Source: Thermosphaera sp. (GTDB lineage: Archaea > Thermoproteota > Thermoprotei_A > Sulfolobales > Desulfurococcaceae). Taken from it: a DNA stretch of 64,000 nt. Location: assembly GCA_038827615.1 (NCBI GenBank), contig JAWBNK010000001.1:1054290-1118289 (forward strand), read 5' to 3'. Position 1 is the first letter of the stretch. Each line of letters begins with the position of its first letter. Both the position numbers and the translations under genes were made by a program. A model generated the notes under the pieces. That model had not been told where the DNA came from and did no database searches. It worked only from the letters and a program-made list of their open reading frames with translations. Positions 28,248 to 37,227 of this stretch are shown piece after piece.

Positions 28248-28346
28248 GCCGGGGTGCCCGAGCGGTCTAAGGGGCTGGCCTGGAGAATCGCCCCAGGCAG
28301 CCAGTGTCCCTAACGGGACGCGCGGGTTCGAATCCCGCCCCCGGCG
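28248..28346 (+). tRNA. tRNA-Ser (GGA anticodon) with a 13-nt intron
   Basis: Acceptor GCCGGGG pairs with CCCCGGC; discriminator G; T-arm GCGGG-TTCGAAT-CCCGC; a long class-II variable arm (GTCCC-TAAC-GGGAC). Anticodon stem CTGGC/GCCAG encloses 20 bases instead of seven: anticodon GGA at 28282-28284, then a 13-base insert (about 28286-28298), then A38. CTGG/CCAG pairing inside the loop leaves a GCA bulge at the 3' splice site, a relaxed bulge-helix-loop motif. Confidence 0.88.
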
Positions 28347-28467
28347 TCCAGATAATCACGCGCGGTCCTGGGAAACAGTTAGGGTAAGTTTTAAAATATG
28401 ATATAAGCTTAAAAACAGATTACTACATGGTTAGTTAAAGGATACTGCTTACCGAACGGTGGGAAGA

Positions 28468-28944
28468 GTGAGCACTCAGCAATCTTTCAGGCAGATCATC
28501 AGAGTGTTGGAAACGGATATAGATGGGTCTCTCCCATTACTGTACGGGCTCGCGGAAGTCAAGGGTCTAGGTTACGCTTTCTCCTTAGCAGTGACTCGAA
28601 TTCTCGGCCTAGACCCCAATACACGAATTGGCTACTTAACCGATGAAGAAGTTAAGAAGATTGAAGCCCTCGTGAAAAACCCGCAGGCTTATGGCATTCC
28701 CTCGTGGATGTTTAACAGGAGAAAAGACTATGCAACTGGAAAAGACCTGCATTTGATCGGTGCTGAGCTTATCTACTTCGTCAAGGAAGACATTGAGAGA
28801 GAAAAGAGGATAAAGAGCTGGCGCGGAGTTAGACACGCGCTAGGGTTGAAAGTCCGCGGCCAGAGAACACGTACCACTGGTAGGCTGGGAGTTACGGTGG
28901 GAGTTAGAAAGAAGAAGCAGGCTCAACAGCCGAAGCAGGGGTGA
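28468..28944 (+). CDS. rps13: ribosomal protein S13 (uS13)
   Basis: A 158-residue protein. The helix-hairpin-helix YGLAEVKGLGYAFSLAV and the basic tail SWRGVRHALGLKVRGQRTR with RTTGRLG identify S13. GTG 28468 has GGTGGG at 28458-28463 upstream; GTG 28459 lies within it. It opens the S13-S4-S11-rpoD-L18e-L13-S9-rpoN-S2 operon. TATA-like AGCTTAAAAA lies at about 28407-28416. Confidence 0.96.
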   Translation: MSTQQSFRQIIRVLETDIDGSLPLLYGLAEVKGLGYAFSLAVTRILGLDPNTRIGYLTDEEVKKIEALVKNPQAYGIPSWMFNRRKDYATGKDLHLIGAELIYFVKEDIEREKRIKSWRGVRHALGLKVRGQRTRTTGRLGVTVGVRKKKQAQQPKQG

Positions 28945-28949
28945 TGTAG

Positions 28950-29462
28950 ATGGGTGATCCACGTAAGCCTAGAAAGAAGTGGAGTGGTCCGAGACATCCA
29001 TGGAGAAAGGAGATACTAGTATATGAAACCCAGTTGCTTGGCCAATATGGGCTCAGAAACAAGAGGGAGTTGTGGAAGGCCTCGTCAATTATACGATACT
29101 ACCGTCACAGGGCGCGCTCACTGCTTGGTGAGCCTGCTGAAGTTCGCGAAGTACAGGGGAAGATCCTCATAGAGAAACTAGTGAAGCTTGGCCTTCTCAA
29201 AGAGGGTGCTAAGCTCGAGGATGCTTTGAACTTGAGGGTTGAAGACATATTGGAGAGGAGGTTGCAGACGATAGTCTATAAGAAGGGGCTGGCTAAGACG
29301 CTATATCAGGCGAGACAGTTAATAGTTCACGGCCACATAGCCATCGCTGGAAGAAGAATTAAGTCGCCCGGATACATAGTTTCGCTCGAGGAGGAACCCC
29401 TTATCGATTATGCTCCTTTCAGCCCATTCAAAGAAAGGAGCGCGGGAGAGGGTGGTAGCTAA
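28950..29462 (+). CDS. rps4: ribosomal protein S4 (uS4)
   Basis: A protein of 170 residues with the archaeal opening [17 protein letters not shown] and an S4 RNA-binding domain ([36 protein letters not shown]). It binds the 5' domain of 16S rRNA. Its stop overlaps the S11 start by one base (TAATG). Confidence 0.97.
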   Translation: MGDPRKPRKKWSGPRHPWRKEILVYETQLLGQYGLRNKRELWKASSIIRYYRHRARSLLGEPAEVREVQGKILIEKLVKLGLLKEGAKLEDALNLRVEDILERRLQTIVYKKGLAKTLYQARQLIVHGHIAIAGRRIKSPGYIVSLEEEPLIDYAPFSPFKERSAGEGGS

Positions 29463-29863
29463 TGTCGTTTTCCTCAAGAGAGTTGAAGTGGGGAGTAACC
29501 CACATATATAGTAGCTTAAACAACACTATTATTCACATCACAGACTTGAGCGGCGCGGAAACAGTGAGCAGGTATAGTGGGGGAATGGTCGTTAAAGCCG
29601 ACAGGGAGAAGCCGAGCCCCTATGCTGCCATGATAGCTGCTTCAAAAGCAGCGTATGAAGCAATGGATAAGGGTATCACTGCGATTCACATCAAAGTAAG
29701 AGCTCCAGGCGGCCACGGGTCGAAGACGCCGGGGCCGGGCGCGCAAGCCGCTATTAGAGCTCTGGCTAGAGCAGGCTTCGTCATCGGTAGGATCGAGGAC
29801 GTTACCCCGATACCTCACGACACGACCAGGCGGCCAGGCGGAAGGAGAGGTAGAAGAGTCTAA
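29462..29863 (+). CDS. rps11: ribosomal protein S11 (uS11)
   Basis: A 133-residue protein: [38 protein letters not shown] and the C-terminal [18 protein letters not shown] are diagnostic. It lines the mRNA exit platform, and in other systems it is the partner of AK6/Fap7, whose gene is near the left end of this window. Confidence 0.97.
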   Translation: MSFSSRELKWGVTHIYSSLNNTIIHITDLSGAETVSRYSGGMVVKADREKPSPYAAMIAASKAAYEAMDKGITAIHIKVRAPGGHGSKTPGPGAQAAIRALARAGFVIGRIEDVTPIPHDTTRRPGGRRGRRV

Positions 29864-29881
29864 AGAATAGGTGTGTTAGCT

Positions 29882-30715
29882 TTGAAGATAGAGGTGTTAG
29901 AACAGAAACCGCTGCTCATCCGCTTGAAAATTAGTGGAATCAGCCTACCGCTCCTAAACTCCGTAAGGAGGGTCATAATAGCTGAAGTGCCTACAATGGC
30001 CATCGACTACGTCGCGTTCATGGAGAACTCGTCGGTCTTCTACGATGAGTATGTTGCACACAGGCTGGGGCTGATACCCCTAACTAGTGATGAAGCATTA
30101 GAGAAGTACAAGAATCCAGAAGAATGCCGAGAAGCCGGCGAGAAGGGGTTGTTCTCAGAGGACTGTTTCGTACGCTTAAGCCTCGAGGGCGAAGGAGGAG
30201 ACCAGGTAGTCACGCTATACAGTGAATCCCTGGTTTCAAGCGACCCCGATGTGAAACCGATTTTCGAGAAAATCCCCATTGTAAAGCTAATAAAGTCTCA
30301 AAAAGTAAAGCTTGAAGCATATGCAAGGCTTGGAAGAGGAAGAGAGCATATTAAATGGAGCCCCGTCTCAGTCGCCGCGCACAAATACGTCCCTAAAATA
30401 CTTCTGAACCCTAAGCTCTGCAAATCACAGGATTGCTTAAAGTGCATTGAAGTCTGCCCCAAGGAGGTTTTCGAGTTCCGTGAGGGGGAAGTGAGGGCGA
30501 AGAAGGAGAAGGTATTGGATTGCACCATGTGCAAGTTGTGTGAGAACGCGTGTCCAACCGGGGCGGTCAAGATAGCTCATGAGGAAGACGAGTACGTCTT
30601 AACCCTGGAATTAACGGGTGCTTTATCAGCTAAGAATGTTTTATTAGAGTCTGTTAAAATACTTGAGAAAAAGCTTGATGATTTCGTTAGCGCGCTGAAG
30701 GAGAAGGGTGTTTAA
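29882..30715 (+). CDS. rpoD: RNA polymerase subunit D with ferredoxin-like domain
   Basis: A 277-residue alpha/Rpb3-like subunit: SVRRVIIAEVPTMAIDYV and EYVAHRLGLIPL. An inserted ferredoxin-like domain carries two full cysteine sets, C-x4-C-x2-C-x3-CP (in CKSQDCLKCIEVCP) and C-x2-C-x2-C-x3-CP (CTMCKLCENACP), predicted to bind two 4Fe-4S clusters. TTG 29882 is chosen because AGGTG at 29869-29873 is its binding site and overlaps the alternative GTG 29873. It dimerises with subunit L to start polymerase assembly. Confidence 0.95.
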   Translation: MKIEVLEQKPLLIRLKISGISLPLLNSVRRVIIAEVPTMAIDYVAFMENSSVFYDEYVAHRLGLIPLTSDEALEKYKNPEECREAGEKGLFSEDCFVRLSLEGEGGDQVVTLYSESLVSSDPDVKPIFEKIPIVKLIKSQKVKLEAYARLGRGREHIKWSPVSVAAHKYVPKILLNPKLCKSQDCLKCIEVCPKEVFEFREGEVRAKKEKVLDCTMCKLCENACPTGAVKIAHEEDEYVLTLELTGALSAKNVLLESVKILEKKLDDFVSALKEKGV

Positions 30716-30717
30716 AC

Positions 30718-31080
30718 ATGATTGAGTTGAGGAAGACGAACATAGTTTTGAGAAGAGTGATTAAGGAGTTGGAGAAAGCCTCTAAACAGAACGATGCCCC
30801 CATATGGGAGCGCGTCGCCGAGGAGTTGTCGAAGCCGACTAGGAGGCGCCGAGCTGTTAACTTGAGCAGGCTGAACAGACATACTGTTGACGGGGACGTG
30901 GTGGTTGTTCCAGGAAAGGTTTTGGGTGCTGGAATAATAGACCACAAAATAACCGTAGCTGCTTATGCTTTCTCTAGGACCGCCTACGATAAGCTTTTGA
31001 AAGCTGGATGTAGGGTGGTCAGTATCACGGAGCTTGTGAGGGAGAACCCTAAGGGGTCAAACGTCAAGATAATAGGGTGA
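30718..31080 (+). CDS. rpl18e: ribosomal protein L18e
   Basis: A 120-residue protein. APIWERVAEELSKPTRRRR and VVVPGKVLGAGIIDHKITVA are diagnostic of L18e (eL18, related to bacterial L15). It starts two bases after rpoD. Confidence 0.96.
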   Translation: MIELRKTNIVLRRVIKELEKASKQNDAPIWERVAEELSKPTRRRRAVNLSRLNRHTVDGDVVVVPGKVLGAGIIDHKITVAAYAFSRTAYDKLLKAGCRVVSITELVRENPKGSNVKIIG

Positions 31081-31085
31081 GAGCG

Positions 31086-31538
31086 TTGAGCGGGGAGAAG
31101 GTATTATTCGTAGACGCATCAAACCAGATCCTCGGGAGGCTTGCAAGCATTGTGGCGAAAAAGCTCCTTGAAGGATACAAAGTCGTCATAGTCAACTCCG
31201 AGAAGGCTGTTTTAAGCGGAGATAGAGTCAGGGTTATTGAGGGCTACAAGATCATTTTAAAGGCCAAAACCCATCGAAATCCCGAAAAATCGGGTATTCA
31301 CCGACCCAGGACCCCTGCTACGATACTGAAGAGAGCAATCAAGAGAATGCTCCCATACGACCAACCAAAGGGTAGGGAGGCTTTAAGAAGACTAAGGATC
31401 TATGTTGGTGTTCCAAAGAGTTTAATAGGAAAAGAATTCGTTAGGTTTGAAGAAGCCGATGTATCTAGGCTTAAACAAAGATATGTTTACGTCAGCGAAG
31501 TAGCCAAGGCTCTGGGATGGAGGGGTTTGAATGAGTGA
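31086..31538 (+). CDS. rpl13: ribosomal protein L13 (uL13)
   Basis: A protein of 150 residues. VDASNQILGRLASIVAKKLL and the MLPYDQPKGREALRRLRIYV region are diagnostic. TTG 31086 is preferred since GGGTGA at 31075-31080 is its binding site and contains the alternative GTG 31077. It overlaps S9 by eight bases. Confidence 0.94.
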   Translation: MSGEKVLFVDASNQILGRLASIVAKKLLEGYKVVIVNSEKAVLSGDRVRVIEGYKIILKAKTHRNPEKSGIHRPRTPATILKRAIKRMLPYDQPKGREALRRLRIYVGVPKSLIGKEFVRFEEADVSRLKQRYVYVSEVAKALGWRGLNE

Positions 31539-31956
31539 GGCGTCCGTTGAGAAAATGAAAATAGTCGTAGCCACCGGGAAGAGGAAGACGAGCATCGCTA
31601 GAGCATTGATTAAGCCCGGCAAGGGGAGAGTTTGGATCAACGGAGTCCCCCTGGAAATTTTTCCAGTAGAACTTGCGAGAGTAAAAATCATGGAGCCGCT
31701 AATGCTTGTTGGAGACTTGGGCAAGAGGATTGACGTAAGGGTAAACGTACAAGGTGGAGGAGTAATGAGCCAGGCTGAAGCATGCAGAACCGCCATAGCT
31801 AGGGGATTGCTCGAATACGTTAATAATGACGAAGAGATCAGGAAGATATTCGTAGAGTACGATAGACACATGCTGAGCGGCGACCCTAGGAGGACAGAGT
31901 CGAAGAAATGGGGAAGATACAGTGCTCGTAGGAGATGGCAGAAGAGCTACAGGTAG
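31531..31956 (+). CDS. rps9: ribosomal protein S9 (uS9)
   Basis: A 141-residue protein ending RRRWQKSYR, the universal S9 tail that reaches the P-site tRNA (KSYR here). VATGKRKTSIARALIKPGKG and QGGGVMSQAEACRTAIARGL are family signatures. Confidence 0.97.
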   Translation: MSEASVEKMKIVVATGKRKTSIARALIKPGKGRVWINGVPLEIFPVELARVKIMEPLMLVGDLGKRIDVRVNVQGGGVMSQAEACRTAIARGLLEYVNNDEEIRKIFVEYDRHMLSGDPRRTESKKWGRYSARRRWQKSYR

Positions 31957-31966
31957 GGTGTAGTAG

Positions 31967-32167
31967 ATGCTATTCCCCGTGAGATGCTTCACTTGCGGCG
32001 CCCCCATAGGACATTTATGGGAGGAATATGAGAAAAAAGTTAAAGCAGGCGAAGATCCTGGGAAAGTCTTAGATGAATTAGGTGTTAAAAGGTATTGTTG
32101 CAGGAGAATGTTTTTATCTTACGTGGATGTCTCAAAAGAGGTTTTACAATTCCCCAAGATATCGTGA
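31967..32167 (+). CDS. rpoN: RNA polymerase subunit N
   Basis: A 66-residue Rpb10 homologue: PVRCFTCGAPIGHLWEEY and RYCCRRMFLSYVD give the unusual CxxC...CC zinc site. It anchors subunit D to B. In many archaea rpoK and enolase follow; here rps2 follows directly. Confidence 0.96.
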   Translation: MLFPVRCFTCGAPIGHLWEEYEKKVKAGEDPGKVLDELGVKRYCCRRMFLSYVDVSKEVLQFPKIS

Positions 32168-32178
32168 GGTGAAAACAC

Positions 32179-32841
32179 ATGTTTGAAGGCGAGCCAATAG
32201 ACAGTTTGGGCGAACAACCCATAACTCCGAGACCCGGTGAGAAGGTAATTGAACTCCTCGTGCCCGTCGACAAGTACTTGTCGGCAGGAGTTCACATAGG
32301 TACCCACATTTGCACTAAATTCATGGAGCCCTTCGTCTACAGGGTTAGAAGCGATGGTTTATTCATACTTGATGTTAGAAAAATAGATGATAGGCTGAGA
32401 ATAGCGGGGAAATTCCTCGCTAGGTATGAGCCAACTAAGATCGCTGTAGTCTCGGTTAGACAGTACGGGAAGAAGCCCGTCACTAAAATGTGCCAATACA
32501 TCGGCTGTAAAACCTTCACCGGTAGATTCCTGCCGGGGACATTCACGAACCCCAGCCTTAAATGGTACTACGAACCCGATATCGTGCTACTCACCGACCC
32601 GAGAGCTGATGCGCAGGCTTTAAAGGAAGCCGCTGAGATCGGAATCCCGATAATCTCGTTCGCCGATACTGACAATAAAACCGATTTCATAGATTTAGTT
32701 ATACCTGGGAACAACAAAGGGAGGAAGAGCCTGGCACTGCTCTACTGGATACTCACGAGACAAGTGTTAAGGGAACGCGGCGTCATACCCGCTAACGGCG
32801 AATTGCCCGAGCAACCCTCAGAGTTCGAGGCCGAAGTATAG
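32179..32841 (+). CDS. rps2: ribosomal protein S2 (uS2)
   Basis: A 220-residue protein: [31 protein letters not shown] and [20 protein letters not shown] are S2 signatures. It opens after a GAGGTGA site. Last ribosomal gene of this operon. Confidence 0.97.
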   Translation: MFEGEPIDSLGEQPITPRPGEKVIELLVPVDKYLSAGVHIGTHICTKFMEPFVYRVRSDGLFILDVRKIDDRLRIAGKFLARYEPTKIAVVSVRQYGKKPVTKMCQYIGCKTFTGRFLPGTFTNPSLKWYYEPDIVLLTDPRADAQALKEAAEIGIPIISFADTDNKTDFIDLVIPGNNKGRKSLALLYWILTRQVLRERGVIPANGELPEQPSEFEAEV

Positions 32842-32848
32842 GGGTGGC

Positions 32849-33712
32849 TTGTTGAAGAAAAGGCTCCCCGTAGTATCAGGATATTTTTACCCCAGTGATA
32901 AGAGAGAGCTTGAATCCCTGATCGAATGGTCCTTCACTCATCCAATAGGTCCGGGAACACTTCCAAAGATATCAGCCACGAGAAGGAAGGAAACCATTGG
33001 TTACATCTCACCGCACGCAGGCTACATCTACAGCGGCCCTGTTGCCGCCCACACGTATTTTCAAATGGCCATGGACGGGGTCCCCGAGACCGTCATCATA
33101 CTGGGTACTAATCACACTGGGTATGGCGCATTAGTCTCAATATACCCTGGCGGCACGTGGGAAACCCCTCTCGGCTCCATGGAAGTCGACTCCGAGCTGG
33201 GGAAGGCTATTGCCGAGAAAAGCCATATCGCTGAGCTAGACGAGTACGCGCATGTTGAAGAACACTCCATAGAAGTACAACTCCCCTTCATCCAGTACAT
33301 TTATGGAAACAGGGTGAGGATCCTCCCGGTAGTCCTTGGCCTCCACACTCCTGACACCGCCATGGACCTTGCTAGATCTATCATGGAGGCCGTTTCATCG
33401 TTGAAAAGGGACGTTATCCTAGTGGCAAGCAGCGACTTCAACCACTACGATCCACACGAGATAACCGTGAAGAAAGACTCAGACGCCATTTCAATGATAC
33501 TGAGGCTCGACTCCCTCGGCTTCTACAATACCTTGCTGAGAGAAGATATCTCGGTATGCGGTCCTGGAGGAATCATGGTGTTGATAGAGTATTCTAAACT
33601 ACTCCTTAAAGAGAAGGCTAGGGCCGAGCTCTTGAAATACGCAACAAGCGGGGATGTCTCAGGGGATAAATCACACGTTGTAGGATACGCGTCAATAAGG
33701 TTCTCGTCTTAA
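32849..33712 (+). CDS. MEMO1 family protein (AmmeMemoRadiSam system B type)
   Basis: A 287-residue protein. YISPHAGYIYSGPVAAHTY, LGTNHTGYG, EEHSIEVQLPF and ASSDFNHY mark the MEMO fold, related to extradiol dioxygenases. Archaeal members lie beside S2 and mevalonate pathway genes. Function in archaea is unknown; the AMMECR1 and radical SAM partners are not in the window. TTG 32849 follows a GGGGTGG site; TTG 32852 is equally possible. Confidence 0.88.
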   Translation: MLKKRLPVVSGYFYPSDKRELESLIEWSFTHPIGPGTLPKISATRRKETIGYISPHAGYIYSGPVAAHTYFQMAMDGVPETVIILGTNHTGYGALVSIYPGGTWETPLGSMEVDSELGKAIAEKSHIAELDEYAHVEEHSIEVQLPFIQYIYGNRVRILPVVLGLHTPDTAMDLARSIMEAVSSLKRDVILVASSDFNHYDPHEITVKKDSDAISMILRLDSLGFYNTLLREDISVCGPGGIMVLIEYSKLLLKEKARAELLKYATSGDVSGDKSHVVGYASIRFSS

Positions 33713-33793
33713 GCTCGATTTTTAAATTAGCTTGACATTACTCCTTTATATTGTGCTAAAAAACTTATTCTTCATGGTTGAAGGTGTCAACGG

Positions 33794-34909
33794 TTGAGTA
33801 GTATTTACTCGAGAAAGCTCCAGCACTTAGAGATAGTGGCTTCGAAGGACGTAGATTTCACGGGTAAGTGTTCTGAGTACTTCAACGATATCATCCTAAT
33901 ACATCAAGCAATTCCGGGTTTCAGAATAGATGAAGTCGACACTCGGTTTCCATTCCTAGGGTATGAGCTTAAAGCACCACTTATGATAACAGGTATAACC
34001 GGAGGTGCAAAGGAGACTCTCGAGATAAACAGGAAGCTGGCCCAGTTAGCCGCTCAACACGGGATTGCCCTAGGCCTCGGTAGTCAAAGACCGATTTTAA
34101 CCAGCAACTTCGACCAAGACGTGTTGAAAACCTACCGAGTAGCAAGGGAGGTCGCAGGCAGTGTTCCATTGATAGGGAACATAGGTTTCAACACACTTAA
34201 AACAACCAGTATTCAAGACATCAAACACTTGATAGATGCAGTGGGAGTTGATGCTCTGGCAGTACACTTAAACCCAGCACAGGAGGTCATACAGCCCGAG
34301 GGAGATACCGACTTCTCGGATGACATAATCTACCGCTTGAGAGACCTTGTTAAGGAAGCAGGCGTTCCCGTGCTCGTTAAAGAAGTTGGGAATGGGTTAT
34401 CATACGAAGTCGTGAAAAGGCTGTCCTCCGAGGCTGGAATAAGGATCTTTGACGTTGCAGGAGCGTGCGGGACGAGCTGGGTTAAGGTCGAAATGTATAG
34501 GAACACTTCAGACTCTATTAAAAAGAATATAGCGCAACTCCTCGGAGACTGGGGCATTCCGACTCCAATATCAATCATCGAGGCTAGATTGGCGAGCAGG
34601 GAATCAACCATCATAGCGTCGGGCGGGGTTTGGGACGGCTTAAGAGCTGTTAAATCACTGGCATTGGGGGCTGACATGGCTGGCTTCGCGAAACCGGTTT
34701 TGATAAAACTGTTAAGCGAGGGATACGAGGCTGCGTCAAAATACGTTGAAGAATACGTTGAGTCTTTAAAGACCGTCATGTTCCTAATAGGGGCTAGGAG
34801 CCTGGGCGACGTTAAGAAGAAACCAGTGGTTCTAGGGGGCTCGATCAAATCCTACATGAGCTCTAGAGGGTTCGACACGGACAAGTACCTGGAGATGCTC
34901 AAGAAATGA
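33794..34909 (+). CDS. fni: type 2 isopentenyl-diphosphate isomerase (FMN)
   Basis: A 371-residue TIM-barrel flavoprotein. LMITGITGGAKETLEINRK (about residue 60), LGLGSQRPIL, LAVHLNPAQEVIQPEGDTDF (about 153) and IASGGVWDGLRAVKSLALGA (about 275) are typical. It interconverts IPP and DMAPP for archaeal isoprenoid lipids, consistent with the tetraether synthase-like gene at 5.1 kb. Mevalonate kinase, often adjacent, is missing here. Starts at TTG after a GGTGTC site and overlaps DUF2118 by four bases (ATGA). Confidence 0.93.
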   Translation: MSSIYSRKLQHLEIVASKDVDFTGKCSEYFNDIILIHQAIPGFRIDEVDTRFPFLGYELKAPLMITGITGGAKETLEINRKLAQLAAQHGIALGLGSQRPILTSNFDQDVLKTYRVAREVAGSVPLIGNIGFNTLKTTSIQDIKHLIDAVGVDALAVHLNPAQEVIQPEGDTDFSDDIIYRLRDLVKEAGVPVLVKEVGNGLSYEVVKRLSSEAGIRIFDVAGACGTSWVKVEMYRNTSDSIKKNIAQLLGDWGIPTPISIIEARLASRESTIIASGGVWDGLRAVKSLALGADMAGFAKPVLIKLLSEGYEAASKYVEEYVESLKTVMFLIGARSLGDVKKKPVVLGGSIKSYMSSRGFDTDKYLEMLKK

Positions 34910-35415
34910 GCGAGTATTTCTTCCCAGAGGCGTTTGTAGAGAACGGGCTGGGGGAAGGGAGGGTTATCTGCTTAACTGGAACACGGGCTTATGTTTCACC
35001 GGCTCGCGGGCTTGCGGGACCAGAGTGCGGCAAAGTTTTCTCAAGCGTTCCCTTCGAAAAACTCGTTGAATTCCTAGATCTTGAAAAATCATGCTTCTTG
35101 AAAGACGTAATAATCGTATACATGGATGAGGGTGACCGCTACAGAGGATTCTACGTTCGTAAAGGCGAGAGCGTCCGACTACTAGAGGTCTCGGGATCGA
35201 TTATTACGATTCACAAGAAGGAGGGTGAGCAAGTCGAAGCTCACGAGAAAATAGGGTTCATAGTAACTAATAAGAGGGAGGTCAGGGTTATTAAATCACC
35301 CGTAAAAGGTATATTACTAGCCGTAATAGATCTTACCTGGGAATCACCTGAAAAAGTTATAATGGTGTTGACCAGTGAGCAACCAAGAGAAATCATTGTT
35401 GGAAAAAATCCGTGA
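34906..35415 (+). CDS. DUF2118 family protein with lipoyl/biotinyl-like domain
   Basis: A 169-residue protein. The C-terminal 80 residues (GSIITIHKKEGEQVEAHEKI onward, SPVKGIL) form a barrel-sandwich fold like biotinyl domains, but the attachment lysine motif (MKM) is missing, as usual for DUF2118. Function unknown. Joined to fni by an ATGA overlap, and its last 41 bases also encode the start of gltX. Confidence 0.82.
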   Translation: MSEYFFPEAFVENGLGEGRVICLTGTRAYVSPARGLAGPECGKVFSSVPFEKLVEFLDLEKSCFLKDVIIVYMDEGDRYRGFYVRKGESVRLLEVSGSIITIHKKEGEQVEAHEKIGFIVTNKREVRVIKSPVKGILLAVIDLTWESPEKVIMVLTSEQPREIIVGKNP

Positions 35416-37135
35416 GGTAGGGTTTAAACACGCATTACTAAACGCTGTAAAGTATAATGGAAAAGCCGACTTGAAGGCTGTTACATCGAAAATTATCGGC
35501 GAAATACCTGAGGTGAGAGGTGTTCTCAAAGACTATATTGAAGTAATACGCAGCATCGTCGATGAGGTGAACAAGCTAACCCTTGAAAAACAAATCGAAA
35601 TAATTAAGAGCAATTGGCCTGAACTACTGGAAGAGAAGAGGGAAGTTAAAGAGAAGGATCTCACTCCATTGCCAAATGCCGTGGAAGGAGCTGTGGTTAC
35701 CAGGTTTGCCCCCAACCCCGATTACACAATTCACCTAGGCAATGCACGTCCAGCACTGCTCAGCTATTGGTATGCGGAAATGTATAAAGGCAAAATGATT
35801 TTAAGGTTTGAAGACACTGATCCAAGGATTAAATCGCCTTATCCTGAAGCATACCAGATGATAAAACGGGATCTCGCATGGCTGGGGGTTAAGTGGAGTC
35901 AAGAGTATATTCAGAGCTTGAGGATACCCTTGTTTTACGAAGTAGCTAGGAAAGTCATCGAAAAAAACGGTGCCTACATAGATAAGTGCGGCGAGAAGGA
36001 GTTCAAAACCCTCAGAAAGGAGGGGAAGGCCTGCCCGCATAGGAACCTGCCCGTTGAGACCCAGCTTGAAGAATTCGATAAAATGCTATCAGGGTATTAT
36101 GGAGAAGGAGAAGCTGTTTTAAGAATTAAGACGGATCTTCAACATCCAGATCCAAGTGTTAGAGACTGGGTGGCATTCCGGATCATAGATACTTCGAAGA
36201 CCCCGCATCCCGTTGTAGGCGAAAGGTATATCGTGTGGCCAACTTATAATTTCGCCGCAGGAGTCGACGATCATCTGATGGGCATTACTCATATTCTACG
36301 TGCAAAAGAGCACGTCTCGAACACTGTGAAGCAAAAATTCCTATACGACCTCATGGGGTGGAAGTACCCTGAGACAATCCACTTCGGCAGGCTATCGCTT
36401 GAAGGAGTTATCCTAAGCAAATCCAAGATGAGGAAAATGATCAAAGAATCCGGGTTCGAGGCTTACTCAGACCCTAGGCTTGGAACCTTATCGGGCTTGA
36501 GGCGTAGGGGGATCACTAGGGACTCCTTATGGAAGATAATAAAAGAGGTCGGGATAAAGCCTGTCGACGCTAAAATCAGCTACGCCAATCTCTCGGCGAT
36601 CAACAGAATCATCATCGACCAATTAGCGAACAGGTACATGGCTGTCGAAGACCCTGTTGAAATAGTGTTGAGAAACATTCCAAGTGAAATCGAGGCTAAA
36701 ATACCAGTACATCCATCGCGTAAGACGTATTATTCCTACAAGGTTAGCGACGGATCAGTTGTATACGTGTCCATGAAGGATGTTCCAAGCGAGCAGGGAG
36801 GATTATTCAGGCTTATGGGGGTTGGCAACTTTCAAATAACTGGTTCAGCGCTGAGGAACGGGAAGCCCGTCCTGATAGCTCATCTCCACAGTATCTCCCA
36901 GGAGGAGGCGAAGAAACATGGCCTCCAAATCATTCAGTGGGTTAAGGAGGATGAGAAAGCCCTGCTGGAGTTATTTGTTCCCGATGGATTGAGACTTGTT
37001 AGGAGAACACTTATAGCCGAGAAGCGTATTCTAAGCGAGAAGGCTGACTCCCTCATCCAGCTGTATCGAGTGGGATTTGCGAGGATAGAGGAGGTAAAGG
37101 AAACAAGCGTAGTAGCGTTTTTCGCGCACGATTGA
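35375..37135 (+). CDS. gltX: glutamyl-tRNA synthetase
   Basis: A 586-residue archaeal-type GluRS. The catalytic signature is in RFAPNPDYTIHLGNARPALL (HIGH motif as HLGN) and the KMSKS loop is VILSKSKMRK; the C-terminal part has beta-barrel anticodon domains like GlnRS. Archaea charge both tRNA-Glu and tRNA-Gln with glutamate through this enzyme and then amidate the latter. GTG 35375 has a GGTG site seven bases upstream, supporting the 41-base overlap with DUF2118. Confidence 0.95.
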   Translation: MSNQEKSLLEKIREVGFKHALLNAVKYNGKADLKAVTSKIIGEIPEVRGVLKDYIEVIRSIVDEVNKLTLEKQIEIIKSNWPELLEEKREVKEKDLTPLPNAVEGAVVTRFAPNPDYTIHLGNARPALLSYWYAEMYKGKMILRFEDTDPRIKSPYPEAYQMIKRDLAWLGVKWSQEYIQSLRIPLFYEVARKVIEKNGAYIDKCGEKEFKTLRKEGKACPHRNLPVETQLEEFDKMLSGYYGEGEAVLRIKTDLQHPDPSVRDWVAFRIIDTSKTPHPVVGERYIVWPTYNFAAGVDDHLMGITHILRAKEHVSNTVKQKFLYDLMGWKYPETIHFGRLSLEGVILSKSKMRKMIKESGFEAYSDPRLGTLSGLRRRGITRDSLWKIIKEVGIKPVDAKISYANLSAINRIIIDQLANRYMAVEDPVEIVLRNIPSEIEAKIPVHPSRKTYYSYKVSDGSVVYVSMKDVPSEQGGLFRLMGVGNFQITGSALRNGKPVLIAHLHSISQEEAKKHGLQIIQWVKEDEKALLELFVPDGLRLVRRTLIAEKRILSEKADSLIQLYRVGFARIEEVKETSVVAFFAHD

Positions 37136-37227
37136 CACTCGCTAAACTACTCATCCATCCGCAACATTTATAAGATAGGATTCAATTAAAGCCCTTTATG
37201 GACGACCAATAGGGAGGAGGATGAAGT

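Noticed and set aside
34330-34848. 172-residue antisense ORF in the IPP isomerase gene
   Set aside because: Shadow frame with low-complexity composition; the sense gene is clearly conserved.
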